NCBI GenBank assembly: GCA_020073565.1
Contig: JAIQEY010000001.1
Coordinates: 124,001 to 188,000 of the forward strand
Direction: 5' to 3'
DNA: 64,000 nucleotides
From: Terriglobia bacterium
Lineage (GTDB): Bacteria; Acidobacteriota; Terriglobia; Terriglobales; Acidobacteriaceae
Shown here piece after piece: positions 9,045 to 17,433 of the stretch (position 1 is the stretch's first letter; each line of letters begins with the position of its first letter). The notes under the pieces were generated by a model that was not told the DNA's origin, did no database searches, and saw only the letters and a list, made by a program, of their open reading frames with translations. Position numbers and translations under genes: made by a program.

Positions 9045-9700
9045 GATCTCCGAATGGGTTTTTTCGCCTTTCTTGCCGTGCTCCTTGCCACTCGCTGCGT
9101 CGATTGCTCGACCTCGTGACGCGGTTGAGCCCGTAATTCTGACAAGCAAGCCTGTAACCACGCCGTGATGTTCGGATGCCATTGCTTCACATCCAAATCG
9201 GTTCGCCCTTGGAGCCCGATCTGCATTTCACCAGCCGCATCCACGCTGTAATGGTCGTACAACAGGAGATCACCGACCGGGCTCGCAGCCACGACCGTCG
9301 TCATCGGCAGGTAGACAGATCCATCTGACCTCCATTGGGCGATGTTCTCTTCTGTCGGGTCTCCCTGAAATGTGCAGAATCGCGCCGCGAAACGATCGAG
9401 CATAATAGTGCGTCTGTCGTTGACGAACTTCTGCCTGCGAGGGTCGGCAGGCATGAAGTGGAGGCCGCGCCACATCCACTCCACGCCGTCCGACGCGGCG
9501 AGAAACTCAGCGTAGGATGGTGGAAAACCGAGTCCGACGTCACTGGCAAAGAACTTCTTGATTGCCTGCTCGGCAGCGCCCAGGTGCAGGACCATCTTCT
9601 TGCCCCGAATCCAGGCTTCCGGGTCCGCCGCGTTCATGGCATCCACCAGAATCTTCAACTCATCGAGAACTGCTCGGATTTCGCGCGCCATCGTCAGCAC
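9041..9700 (-). CDS. SUKH (SMI1/KNR4) domain protein, probable immunity to the Rhs toxin
   Basis: A 219-residue protein with a SUKH fold: LGFPPSYAEFLAASDGVEW is the typical motif, preceded by a helix AAEQAIKKFF and followed by strands ending in GDLLLYDHYSVDA. SUKH proteins are well known as immunity proteins for nuclease toxins of contact-dependent and T6SS systems. The gene overlaps the toxin stop codon by seven bases (GTG start with AAGGA eight bases upstream; ATG nine bases later is an alternative), the usual toxin-immunity arrangement. The last 30 residues are unusually basic (TARKAKKPIRRS), beyond the usual domain, and might contact nucleic acid or the acidic face of the partner. Confidence 0.85.
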   Translation of the reverse strand: MLTMAREIRAVLDELKILVDAMNAADPEAWIRGKKMVLHLGAAEQAIKKFFASDVGLGFPPSYAEFLAASDGVEWMWRGLHFMPADPRRQKFVNDRRTIMLDRFAARFCTFQGDPTEENIAQWRSDGSVYLPMTTVVAASPVGDLLLYDHYSVDAAGEMQIGLQGRTDLDVKQWHPNITAWLQACLSELRAQPRHEVEQSTQRVARSTARKAKKPIRRS

Positions 9701-12700
9701 TCACTTTTTCCTTCGCAAGGTTTAGGCACGATGGATGTTATCGCCGTACCTTGGGCTTGCATCTGCGCGAGAATGTTCGACATCGCTCCGCCCCATGCCG
9801 TATTCATGTGCGTATTGCGCGGCATCAGGTTATCGCACCCATTGTCATTGCTGAGCACATCTTCGACCCGATGATCAACATCGACGTCCCGGCAGGAGTA
9901 ACGGCGCCTTTTGAGCTTTCCCGAGCCTGATTTAACCGGCAGAGGCTTGCGGCGGGCCATGCGAGCCCGATAGTTCTCCAGCCGCTCGTTTGCAGCTAAC
10001 TTCTCGTTGTCTTTCGGGTCCAGAGGCTTCCCGCTGGCTTGCTTCTGCTTGACTTTCTCGATGCAGTTATCCCACTCTTTTTCTTGATCACAATGCGTGC
10101 GGACATTAACCTGGCGCGTTAGGCCCTTACCACCGCTGTTCTTGATTGCCGCCTTATAATCTTGCACTTTGGCGTTGAAATCATCTTGAATATGAGCAGG
10201 CCAGCCGCATGTCGGAGTCACCTCCAGCACTCCCCCGGCGCTCAACGACATCGAGAGCAGCCCTTGAGCATCGCCGGCGATTGTCGTATTCAACGAAAAC
10301 GCATACTCGTTTATCGCGTTCCGGTATCCATAGGGTTCCGGCGACATGTATCTGCCAATACGCGGGTTGTAGTAGCGACGCCAGTTATAGTACAGGCCAG
10401 CGTCGCGGTCGTGATACTGACCCATGCCGCGAAGCGGTTGCCGAAGCGGCCCATGTTCAAACACCAGGCCCAACAAGCCGTCGTAGTCGCCGCGCCAGGC
10501 TCTCTCGCCTCCCAGATCGAACGCGTCAGTGACCGTGCCTAGTTGATCGAACAGCAGACCGAATACCTGATCGCCTGATATGATCGCCAACGGAACCGGT
10601 ATGCCCGGTGGCGTCAAGTACCAGACAGGATCGCCGCCGGACCTGATTTCTCCTTGAAATGCGAATCCATCCCACAAGTACTCCGTAACAGCGCCGTCAG
10701 ATTCGGTGCGAATTCGCCTGCCGAATGGGTCGTAGCAGCACCGAACAGGCGGTTGTCCCTCGTCTGCCCAGGAGATCAAAGCGCCATCGCCGTCGTACTG
10801 AAACGTCCTTGAACCCAAGGGAGCCTGGGTCCTCGTAACTGCGCCGGACACTCCGAATTCGAATGCTTCCTCACCCGCACGAACCCAGCGATTCCCCTCA
10901 CCCATTACGATCGGCTCGCCCGCCGCTGTATTCAGGACGTTCGATGATGGATCGTACATATATGTCTCAGTGCGGCCGTCGTGGCACTGGACGCCCGTTA
11001 AGCGTGAGCTTCCGTCTACCGTGAGCCGGCATTCACCGCGATCCGCATCGCGGAACCACTCGAGGTAGCCACTCGGAGCCCATCGATACTGACGGTCGGC
11101 CAGAACTTGGCCATCTTCCCTACAGAGCGAACGGCGGGTAACCTGACGCATCTCGTCGTACTCGAACTCCACTCGGAGCCCCCCTGGCCAGTGAATGCAC
11201 CGGACCAGGTTCGAGCTGTCGTATTCAAGCCGGAACTTCCATTTTTGATTGACCATCAGCGCAGAGAGCCGTGACCTTATATCCCACTCGTAATCGATAC
11301 GAAGGCCCCGGTTGTCTTCGAGAAATGTCCGCAGCCGTTGAGTGTCGTAGCCGAACGAAATCTCGCGAACAGGATTGCCTTCCTTGATAGGACGCCGCGC
11401 TTCGTCAAACTCGAATTTCCAGACGCCGTGATCCGCGACGGCTAACAGCAACTCGCGATTAGGCCCATACCCGTATGACCATGACGCACCGTTCGTGCTC
11501 TGATGATGCGCCATCAAGCCAGCCGTATCGAACTCGCTGACGCTTTCAACCGCACCGGAGCGCACCGCGACCTGGTTGTCGAATTCGTCGTATTCAGTGG
11601 CAACGACCCGGCCATCGAACGTCGTCAAGTTGGTTATCCGGCCTACGGCATCATACTCGTAGGAAGCTCTAGCGCCCTTGGTATCCGTGATGGTTGCGGG
11701 CCGCCCTTCCCGGTCGAAAACGAACGTGTATCGGCCTCCGTGAGCAGTCTCCAGCAAGACCGGCCGGCCGAAGGTATCGCTGGCCATCCGAACTCTTGAC
11801 GTCGAAGAGTACACGACCTCGCTCGGATAGCCTCCGGCATCCCAGTAGTATTGAATGCGCGAGCCATTCGCGAGCCTTACCGCGGCCAAGTCCGCATGGC
11901 CCCATTCGAACTGAGTTGTGCGCCCCCCGCTATCCGTGAATAGCACCGGCCGCCCGAGCAGGTCGTAGGAACAACTCCAAACTCGCCCGAGGTTATCCTC
12001 CACGTTGGTGAAGAAGGCTCCGCGCTCGAAACGCTGAACGTTACCGCATGGTTGACGAAACTCCGTCAATTCACCGGATTCGGAGTAGGACATCGCGCAA
12101 ACGGACCCCCCCGGCGCCTCTATTCGCGCCAGGTGCCCCTTGGAATCGTAATCGAAACGCCAGTCGTTGCCAGCCGCGTCCGAAATACGGCACGGCTTGT
12201 CGTATTTGTTGTATTCGATTACGCGGCGGGTCGCGCCGAAGGTTGTGGTCTCGATGTTTCGCTCTTCGTTCCACACGGTAAGAGCGTTTCCGCCCATCGT
12301 GCTCAGGTCCGACGCCAACTGTCCACCGGCGAGGTCGAAGTTGGCGGTCTTCACGCGATGGAGCGGATCAATCCGTGTTTGTACTTCGCCGTTTTCATTC
12401 AGGAAATAGATCCAGCGGTATCCCAGCCCGTTCGTCTCCTCGATAGCGGTTGTATCGCTTGTCCGCCGAATCAGGCGAACTTCAGTGCCGTCCGACCGCC
12501 AGGTAGCCACAGCCAACCCGTTGTCGTCGTACGCCAAATACTGTGTGCCGCCCCAGGCATTCGTCACTGCGACCAGGAAATGGGAGTCATACTCGTAGCG
12601 GGTTGCGCGACCAGCCAGGTCGTATGCTGTCACGAGATCGCCGGAGGCATTGTATTCGAAGAACGCCAGGGTGAACGGGGGTTGATTCACGCTGGGGTGC

Positions 12701-13224
12701 CAGACGTCAATGGATAGGATGTGACTTGCGCCATCGTACGTGAAACGGATGATCCTGCCTGAATTGTCGATCACTGCGGTGATGCGTCCGGCGATGTCAT
12801 AGTCAAGACGAATTGAAATACCGTCGAGGTTCGATATTTCGCTCAGGGCGAGCTTGTCCAGCAGGCTGGAAACACGCGCGAAAACGAACCGTTGTCCCTC
12901 CGAATCGGCGATCACCAACTGGGCAGGGTCGATCTCCAATTCGTATCCAAGCGTCGATCTTTCGAAACCGCCGTCGTCATTGCGATTGAAGATCAATGGT
13001 GTATTTTCAATACCGTGTGCGAGAACGGAATCGTTCGAAATCTCCGCGTAGATATCGAAATTGTGTTGCCAACCGTAGCCGAATGGTCCGTCCATCTCCC
13101 GACGGTACGAGTCATACGCACGCTCGAGATAGCACGGCAAGGCCGCTGGGAAGAAAAACTCGAACGTGCCGAGCGACACCTTTCCTGCAACGAGGTTCAG
13201 GTCGCAATCAGGACTGGTGGGCAT
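9694..13224 (-). CDS. Rhs/YD-repeat T6SS effector with cysteine-rich HNH-type nuclease tip
   Basis: About 1176 residues. The N-terminus (DLNLVAGKVSLGTFEFFFPA) is the DUF6531-type cap, followed by many YD repeats such as YEYDAVGRITNL that build the Rhs cage. The core ends with GLYYNWRRYYNPRIGRYMSP. The usual DPxGL autocleavage motif is degenerate here (GDAQGL). The remaining about 189 residues (encoded near 9694-10263) are the variable toxin: basic, with seven cysteines and DVDHRVEDVL...CDNLMPRNTHMNTAWGG, resembling HNH/endonuclease VII-type nucleases with an Asp-His catalytic pair near 1117-1118. PAAR is encoded separately upstream. The start is the ATG inside the upstream gene's end (17-base overlap); AGGAA lies ten bases before it. 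Confidence 0.88.
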   Translation of the reverse strand: MPTSPDCDLNLVAGKVSLGTFEFFFPAALPCYLERAYDSYRREMDGPFGYGWQHNFDIYAEISNDSVLAHGIENTPLIFNRNDDGGFERSTLGYELEIDPAQLVIADSEGQRFVFARVSSLLDKLALSEISNLDGISIRLDYDIAGRITAVIDNSGRIIRFTYDGASHILSIDVWHPSVNQPPFTLAFFEYNASGDLVTAYDLAGRATRYEYDSHFLVAVTNAWGGTQYLAYDDNGLAVATWRSDGTEVRLIRRTSDTTAIEETNGLGYRWIYFLNENGEVQTRIDPLHRVKTANFDLAGGQLASDLSTMGGNALTVWNEERNIETTTFGATRRVIEYNKYDKPCRISDAAGNDWRFDYDSKGHLARIEAPGGSVCAMSYSESGELTEFRQPCGNVQRFERGAFFTNVEDNLGRVWSCSYDLLGRPVLFTDSGGRTTQFEWGHADLAAVRLANGSRIQYYWDAGGYPSEVVYSSTSRVRMASDTFGRPVLLETAHGGRYTFVFDREGRPATITDTKGARASYEYDAVGRITNLTTFDGRVVATEYDEFDNQVAVRSGAVESVSEFDTAGLMAHHQSTNGASWSYGYGPNRELLLAVADHGVWKFEFDEARRPIKEGNPVREISFGYDTQRLRTFLEDNRGLRIDYEWDIRSRLSALMVNQKWKFRLEYDSSNLVRCIHWPGGLRVEFEYDEMRQVTRRSLCREDGQVLADRQYRWAPSGYLEWFRDADRGECRLTVDGSSRLTGVQCHDGRTETYMYDPSSNVLNTAAGEPIVMGEGNRWVRAGEEAFEFGVSGAVTRTQAPLGSRTFQYDGDGALISWADEGQPPVRCCYDPFGRRIRTESDGAVTEYLWDGFAFQGEIRSGGDPVWYLTPPGIPVPLAIISGDQVFGLLFDQLGTVTDAFDLGGERAWRGDYDGLLGLVFEHGPLRQPLRGMGQYHDRDAGLYYNWRRYYNPRIGRYMSPEPYGYRNAINEYAFSLNTTIAGDAQGLLSMSLSAGGVLEVTPTCGWPAHIQDDFNAKVQDYKAAIKNSGGKGLTRQVNVRTHCDQEKEWDNCIEKVKQKQASGKPLDPKDNEKLAANERLENYRARMARRKPLPVKSGSGKLKRRRYSCRDVDVDHRVEDVLSNDNGCDNLMPRNTHMNTAWGGAMSNILAQMQAQGTAITSIVPKPCEGKSEC

Positions 13225-14071
13225 ACGCGCCAAGTTTCCTGATTTCAACCGGAGAATTCGGCCCCGGAACTGCGCTTCGGGCGTACAGAAGAATATGCTC
13301 CAGTTCCGAATCCGACAGCGGTGATCTGTGGAGGGGGGAGCGCGCAACCACCGGAACAGAAACGCCGCGGGGCCGGAATTCGATCCTCCGCTGTTCGGGC
13401 ATCTTAGCGTCCCGGAAGTCGCTTTGCGTGGCTGAGAATCCTTCCATCTCCGCCCATGTGAAGTCCGCGCCCCGGAAATTGCAACCGAGTGCGGTCGCAC
13501 CTCTCAAACAAGCACCCAGGAACGTGGCCCCTTCGAAGTTGCACCCCAGTAGCTCGGTCTCTCGTAGGTCTGTAAATTTGAGCGAAATCTCGAAGGCATC
13601 AACGTCAACCAAACTACTTGCCCACAACGTTGTACGGTCCAGGACTGCATGCCGCAGCACCGTTCTCGTCAGCCGGCCACGCGATAAATCGGCAAGCCAC
13701 AGCTTCGCACTGTCCAGATTCGCGTCCGTCCAGTTTGCCCGGCATGCCGTAAGGCGGTCAAGGATCACTGAAGTTATCACTGCGCCACTCAAATCCGCGC
13801 CACACAGGTTCGTGTCGGAGCAGTTGCAGCCGACAATCTGGCAACGATCGGCGCGGACGCACGCCAGTTGCGAACCAGAGAGATTGCACCCCGTGATCCG
13901 CGCATCGGCGAGGTTGCTATTCATCAGGCGAGCAAGCGCCAGATCCGAGGACGTGATCTCCGCCCAAGCGAGATCGGAGCAGCACAGATCGGCGCTTCTG
14001 AGCGTTCTTTCGACGATCGCCAGCGGCGCCAGCCCACTCTCGCCGGGGTTTTGGACTGGAAACATACGCAT
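13208..14071 (-). CDS. Pentapeptide-repeat protein, longer copy, between PAAR and Rhs
   Basis: 287 residues made mostly of pentapeptides (RSADLCCSDLAWAEITSSDL, NLADARITGCNLSG and many more) predicted to form a long beta-helix. The tail after about residue 215 (KMPEQRRIEFRPRGVSVPVV, then PLSDSELEHILL) is non-repetitive and shared with the smaller protein at 8592-9044, so the two are paralogues. Unusually rich in cysteine. It lies 41 bases after PAAR and overlaps the Rhs start, so it should be translated with the toxin. Pentapeptide proteins in VgrG-PAAR islands of other bacteria often accompany DUF2169 adaptors; no DUF2169 is present here. An adaptor or chaperone role for Rhs is the likeliest guess. 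Confidence 0.8.
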   Translation of the reverse strand: MRMFPVQNPGESGLAPLAIVERTLRSADLCCSDLAWAEITSSDLALARLMNSNLADARITGCNLSGSQLACVRADRCQIVGCNCSDTNLCGADLSGAVITSVILDRLTACRANWTDANLDSAKLWLADLSRGRLTRTVLRHAVLDRTTLWASSLVDVDAFEISLKFTDLRETELLGCNFEGATFLGACLRGATALGCNFRGADFTWAEMEGFSATQSDFRDAKMPEQRRIEFRPRGVSVPVVARSPLHRSPLSDSELEHILLYARSAVPGPNSPVEIRKLGAYAHQS

Positions 14072-14112
14072 TCACCTCTCACCGTCAACTGACGGCTTCA
14101 TTTCTTCTGAGG

Positions 14113-14487
14113 TCAGGTGCTGCCCGGCGTGCAACCGCCTCCGCCCCCCTGCCCAATCAGCACCGTCATCTCACCCATCAAAATATTGTTGGGAGGAGGC
14201 AGCGGAACCAGCGCGTGCGGCTCGGTCACGATGTCGCCGAGGCAGGCGGCGGGTTTGCCGCCGATTAGTGTGACGCCTTCGCCTCCCCCGCCGCCGGGGA
14301 CTGTTACACCCGGGCCATGAGGAGCCCCGTCGCACACCGGAGGTGGGGCGTTCGGAATCGTACAGGTGTGCTGGTCTCCGATGCGCCACGCCGGTTTGCC
14401 TCCGATGAGGACGGTCGTGCATGCTGCCCCCATCAGAGGAGAGCCGTGCATCGTTGAATCGCCGAGTCTGGCTGCTGGACGTCCCAT
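14113..14487 (-). CDS. PAAR-domain spike-tip protein
   Basis: PAAR proteins cap the VgrG trimer as a sharp zinc-bound cone and carry effectors. This 124-residue protein begins MGRPAARLGDSTMHGSPLMG, with further PAAR pieces KPAWRIGDQHTC and KPAACLGDIVTEP. Histidines and cysteines suitable for zinc are at His14, His40, Cys42 and the later TEPHALV. A flexible Gly/Pro-rich loop (VPGGGGGEGV) lies in the middle. Its start immediately follows the stop of the upstream 82-residue gene. As a stand-alone PAAR it must bind the separately encoded Rhs cage rather than being fused to it. Confidence 0.93.
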   Translation of the reverse strand: MGRPAARLGDSTMHGSPLMGAACTTVLIGGKPAWRIGDQHTCTIPNAPPPVCDGAPHGPGVTVPGGGGGEGVTLIGGKPAACLGDIVTEPHALVPLPPPNNILMGEMTVLIGQGGGGGCTPGST

Positions 14488-14736
14488 CTAATTATTGTGC
14501 TGCGGCTGAATCACTCGTTTCAGCCGGAAGCGCCCGTCTTTCAAGATTGCCATCGCGTCGCGGGGGTCGACGGCGCCGAGCCGCTGCAGGCCGGAAAAGA
14601 CATAAGACTTCCCCGTCACTGGGCCCGTGACCGTCACGGTTCTTCCACCAGAATACTCGATCTCCAGGGCGAGGCCCGCGTCGATGTCCTTCTGGCTAAC
14701 GACCAGCCGCCCGGCGCTCTGTCCGCAACAACTCAC
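14488..14736 (-). CDS. Unrecognised 82-residue protein between DUF1360 gene and PAAR
   Basis: The product starts MSCCGQSAGRLVVSQKDIDA and continues with LEIEYSGGRTVTVTGPVTGK and YVFSGLQRLGAVDPRDAMAI, a small beta-rich protein ending in FRLKRVIQPQ. I cannot name the family; the strand pattern and VDPRDA segment look like small head/tail-completion-type proteins of phage-like machines, but that is only an impression. The GTG start overlaps the previous gene by 41 bases and has GAGGAG eight bases upstream, so it is a real translated gene. Sandwiched between vgrG/DUF1360 and PAAR, it is probably part of tip assembly. Confidence 0.7.
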   Translation of the reverse strand: MSCCGQSAGRLVVSQKDIDAGLALEIEYSGGRTVTVTGPVTGKSYVFSGLQRLGAVDPRDAMAILKDGRFRLKRVIQPQHNN

Positions 14737-15046
14737 CGTCTGGCTCCTCTTCTTCCTCTTCTTTTACTTCGAGTTCGAACGGCTTTTCGGTGACGCGCTC
14801 CAGAAGCACCGCAGCACCCGAGAGCGCCCACCAGGTTACGAACTTCTCCAGCAGCGAGCCTCCGGTGAACCACACAAACGGGGCCGCCACCCACACGCTC
14901 AGGCAGTAGAAACAGGAGAACAACTGCCCCGGCGCCACTCGCCGCCAACGTTCGAACACTCGCCACGGCCCTTCCTCTTTCGCGACGAGGTGGGTAATCC
15001 TCCATACTGCCAATGCCGCCAACAGCAATCGGAACCCGTACTGCAT
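14696..15046 (-). CDS. DUF1360 small membrane protein inside the vgrG operon
   Basis: 116 residues. The start LLLAALAVWRITHLVAKEEG, the motif LFSCFYCLSVWVA and a third hydrophobic segment LSGAAVLLERV are the DUF1360 pattern (members also occur in phages as putative membrane or sporulation-related proteins). The CFYC pair could bind metal or form a disulphide. The C-terminus is acidic (VKEEEEEEPD) then basic. Its ATG overlaps the vgrG stop by one base (TGATG), indicating coupling. Role in secretion unknown; placement next to VgrG and PAAR is unusual and suggests a membrane-associated accessory. Confidence 0.85.
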   Translation of the reverse strand: MQYGFRLLLAALAVWRITHLVAKEEGPWRVFERWRRVAPGQLFSCFYCLSVWVAAPFVWFTGGSLLEKFVTWWALSGAAVLLERVTEKPFELEVKEEEEEEPDGELLRTERRAAGR

Positions 15047-17418
15047 CAGTTGATCTTCACCAAGCTTCCCTTAATCGTGTTAATGCCGCTGGCTTCGATG
15101 TTGATCGATACGGCTTCTTCTTTGATCGAAGTGCTGCCCTTTATGGTAATACTCATGCCACTGATCTCGATCTGTCCACCGGACTTCATTACGATTTTCG
15201 AGGAACCTGTTTCCAACGTGATCTGACTACCGGCCTTGATGGTCAAGTTTGACCCGACATCCAGGGTATCGTCGGAGCTGACTTTCGTTTCACGCTTACC
15301 GCCGACGCTGTTGCTGTGGTCGGAACCAACGCTCTCCGTGAGCTTCCCACCAACCGTGGTCTTTTGATCAGAGCCGACGTCTTCTGTAAGGTTGGAGGCC
15401 ACCTTGACGGTTTGATTTGCGCCGATACTCTCGTTCAGATCGTTGGCGACATTCATCGTCCGGCTGGCGCCAACCGAAATCGACTGCTTCGCGCCCACAT
15501 TCACCGTCTGAGCGGTCCCCACGTTGATCGACTGCGTGGTGCCAATGTTGACCGACTCGCTCACGCCGATGGTTTTGGCGCGCGTCAGACCAACGGTCAG
15601 TGCTTGCAGGCCGCCGATGGTGATTTCCTGCGCGCCTCCGACGTTGACCATTTCATTGATGCCCACGTTGCGCGTCCGGGTTAACGCAACCGTGATCGAT
15701 TCGTTGGCACCGACATTCTCGGTGCGGTTGCTGCCGATGGTAATGTTCTCGTTCGAGCCGACAGTTTCCGTGCGGTTCACTCCAATCCTGATCTGCTCGT
15801 TCTTGCCAACCTTCTCGGTGCGGTTGTTGCCGATCGTGCTCGTCTCATCCACATCGACATTCTTGCTGCGATTGTTCAGCACGTGCCGGCGTTCGTCGTG
15901 CTCGATCTTCGTGTCCATGTCGTACTGCCCATGAACCTGGATCAGTTCGGTGCCCTTGGTGTCGTCAAACGAAATTTCGTTGTAGCCTCCACCGCCCTTG
16001 GTGCTGTTCGACTTGTACCCGCTCACCATCATCTTGCCGGGCAGGTCCCAGGGCGGCATCTGTCCGGCGTTGTAAACGCGCCCGGTAATGATCGGGCGAT
16101 CCGGATCGCCCTCAATAAAATCGACGACTACTTCCTGGCCGATTCTTGGGATGTGAATGCCTCCCCAGGCTTTTCCCGCCCAAGGATAGGAAACCCGCAC
16201 CCAGCAGGAACTGTTCTCGTTCTTCTTCCCTTCGCGGTCCCAGTGGAACTGGACTTTCACGCGTCCATATTTGTCGGTGAAGATCTCTTCGCCCGACGGT
16301 CCCACCACCACCGCGGTCTGTACACCCTGCACGACAGGAACTGGCGTGCGGCGCGCGGGGCGGATCGGAGTGGCCGCCGGCACACACTCAAAATTGTTCT
16401 CGTAAACTGGACTGGTGTCCTCGGAACCGCTCGCGTAGCCAAGGTTGTGGCGGGCGCTGAGCTGCAGCTTGGTCAGCACGTACTCCTGGTTCAGATCATC
16501 GCGGTAGTGGTCCGTCAACTTGAACTTGTAGCCGACTTCGAATGCCCGGCAATCGCTCGTGCCGCGGGCGACGCACTCTGGCATTTGCTGTTCCTGCAGC
16601 CGTACTTTTACGAGTTTGTCGCCATCCGCTCGTTTCGTATACTCTCCGGGAAAATCGTAGATCTCCCACTTCCCTTTTCCATTGACAGAACTCAGTAGGT
16701 TCGCGGAAGGCGTTTCGAAGTTGTAATCGGTGGCAGTGAAAACGCCCGGCCTGAATTCCTGCTCCTGCAGCCATTGCAGGATCACGTCATCGTCCTGCCA
16801 CCCGCCGGAGGTGCCTTCATAACGCGCAGTCGCCTGGTTGGGGCACGGCTTGGGCACAGCCGGATCGTTGCCTAGAATCAGTGTGTGTTTGCCGTCGTCG
16901 TGCTGGAAAAAGTAGAAGATGCCTTCTTCCTCCATCAAACGCGAAACAAAGTTGAAGTCCGATTCACGGTATTGCACGCAGTAATCGCGCGTGACGAAGT
17001 CGCCATATAGGCTGAGAGAGAAATCGTGAAAGCCATACTCCTGGAAGATTTGCTTGATGATGTCGGGCGCGGTCTTATTTTGGAAAATGCGGCAATCTGT
17101 CGTCTGGTCCAGAAACCACAGCCAGGGCACGATGGTCGCCTGATAGACCGCAACGTTGCTGTCACGACCTGCCTGAACAAAGCGGTTTACGAATCCATTC
17201 CAGTAGCGGAGAGAACCGTCCGCTAGCGTGATCCGAACCGTGACCGCCTGGCCAACGATATCGGCGTACTTGATCGACGGCTCCTCCGACACCAGATCCA
17301 ACTCGAATGCAAATAGCTTCGAAATGGCTTCCTGCCCGTGAAACGAGCGCAGCAGGAGAGCATCTTCCCCGAGAGGAGTGTCGATCCCGATTTGCCGAGC
17401 CGCTTGTGTTAACGCCAT
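15046..17418 (-). CDS. vgrG: T6SS spike protein VgrG (TssI)
   Basis: 790 residues forming the trimeric spike. The gp27-like head starts with LLLRSFHGQEAISKLFAFEL and contains YCVQYRESDFNFVSRLMEEE, a VgrG hallmark. The gp5-like OB fold follows (DKYGRVKVQFHWDREGKK, HIPRIGQEVVVDFIEGDPDR). From about residue 513 to 729 comes a long tract of eight-residue repeats of the form NRTExVGxNExITIG, building the needle beta-helix. The end, KGSTSIKEEAVSINIEASG, lacks any fused effector domain, so cargo must come through PAAR/Rhs. Flanked by the 88-residue gene and the DUF1360 gene. Confidence 0.96.
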   Translation of the reverse strand: MALTQAARQIGIDTPLGEDALLLRSFHGQEAISKLFAFELDLVSEEPSIKYADIVGQAVTVRITLADGSLRYWNGFVNRFVQAGRDSNVAVYQATIVPWLWFLDQTTDCRIFQNKTAPDIIKQIFQEYGFHDFSLSLYGDFVTRDYCVQYRESDFNFVSRLMEEEGIFYFFQHDDGKHTLILGNDPAVPKPCPNQATARYEGTSGGWQDDDVILQWLQEQEFRPGVFTATDYNFETPSANLLSSVNGKGKWEIYDFPGEYTKRADGDKLVKVRLQEQQMPECVARGTSDCRAFEVGYKFKLTDHYRDDLNQEYVLTKLQLSARHNLGYASGSEDTSPVYENNFECVPAATPIRPARRTPVPVVQGVQTAVVVGPSGEEIFTDKYGRVKVQFHWDREGKKNENSSCWVRVSYPWAGKAWGGIHIPRIGQEVVVDFIEGDPDRPIITGRVYNAGQMPPWDLPGKMMVSGYKSNSTKGGGGYNEISFDDTKGTELIQVHGQYDMDTKIEHDERRHVLNNRSKNVDVDETSTIGNNRTEKVGKNEQIRIGVNRTETVGSNENITIGSNRTENVGANESITVALTRTRNVGINEMVNVGGAQEITIGGLQALTVGLTRAKTIGVSESVNIGTTQSINVGTAQTVNVGAKQSISVGASRTMNVANDLNESIGANQTVKVASNLTEDVGSDQKTTVGGKLTESVGSDHSNSVGGKRETKVSSDDTLDVGSNLTIKAGSQITLETGSSKIVMKSGGQIEISGMSITIKGSTSIKEEAVSINIEASGINTIKGSLVKIN
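15230..15880 (-). repeat. VgrG needle repeat tract (about 28 eight-residue units)
   Basis: Within vgrG, roughly 24-base units encode degenerate octapeptides with alternating Val/Ile-Gly at fixed spacing (for example RTENVGANESITV, SINVGTAQTVNVG). They drift in sequence but keep the period, as expected for a triple-stranded beta-helix. The tract is protein-driven, not an intergenic tandem array. Confidence 0.8.
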
Positions 17419-17433
17419 ATATCACTTCCTACC

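Noticed and set aside
12996..14273. 425-codon open frame opposite Rhs/pentapeptide genes
   Set aside because: Crosses three real genes antisense and is Ser/Arg-rich nonsense.
15230..15880. Regular repeats considered as a CRISPR-like or intergenic tandem array
   Set aside because: The period is about 24 bases, units are degenerate and stay in frame with the VgrG needle; no spacer structure.
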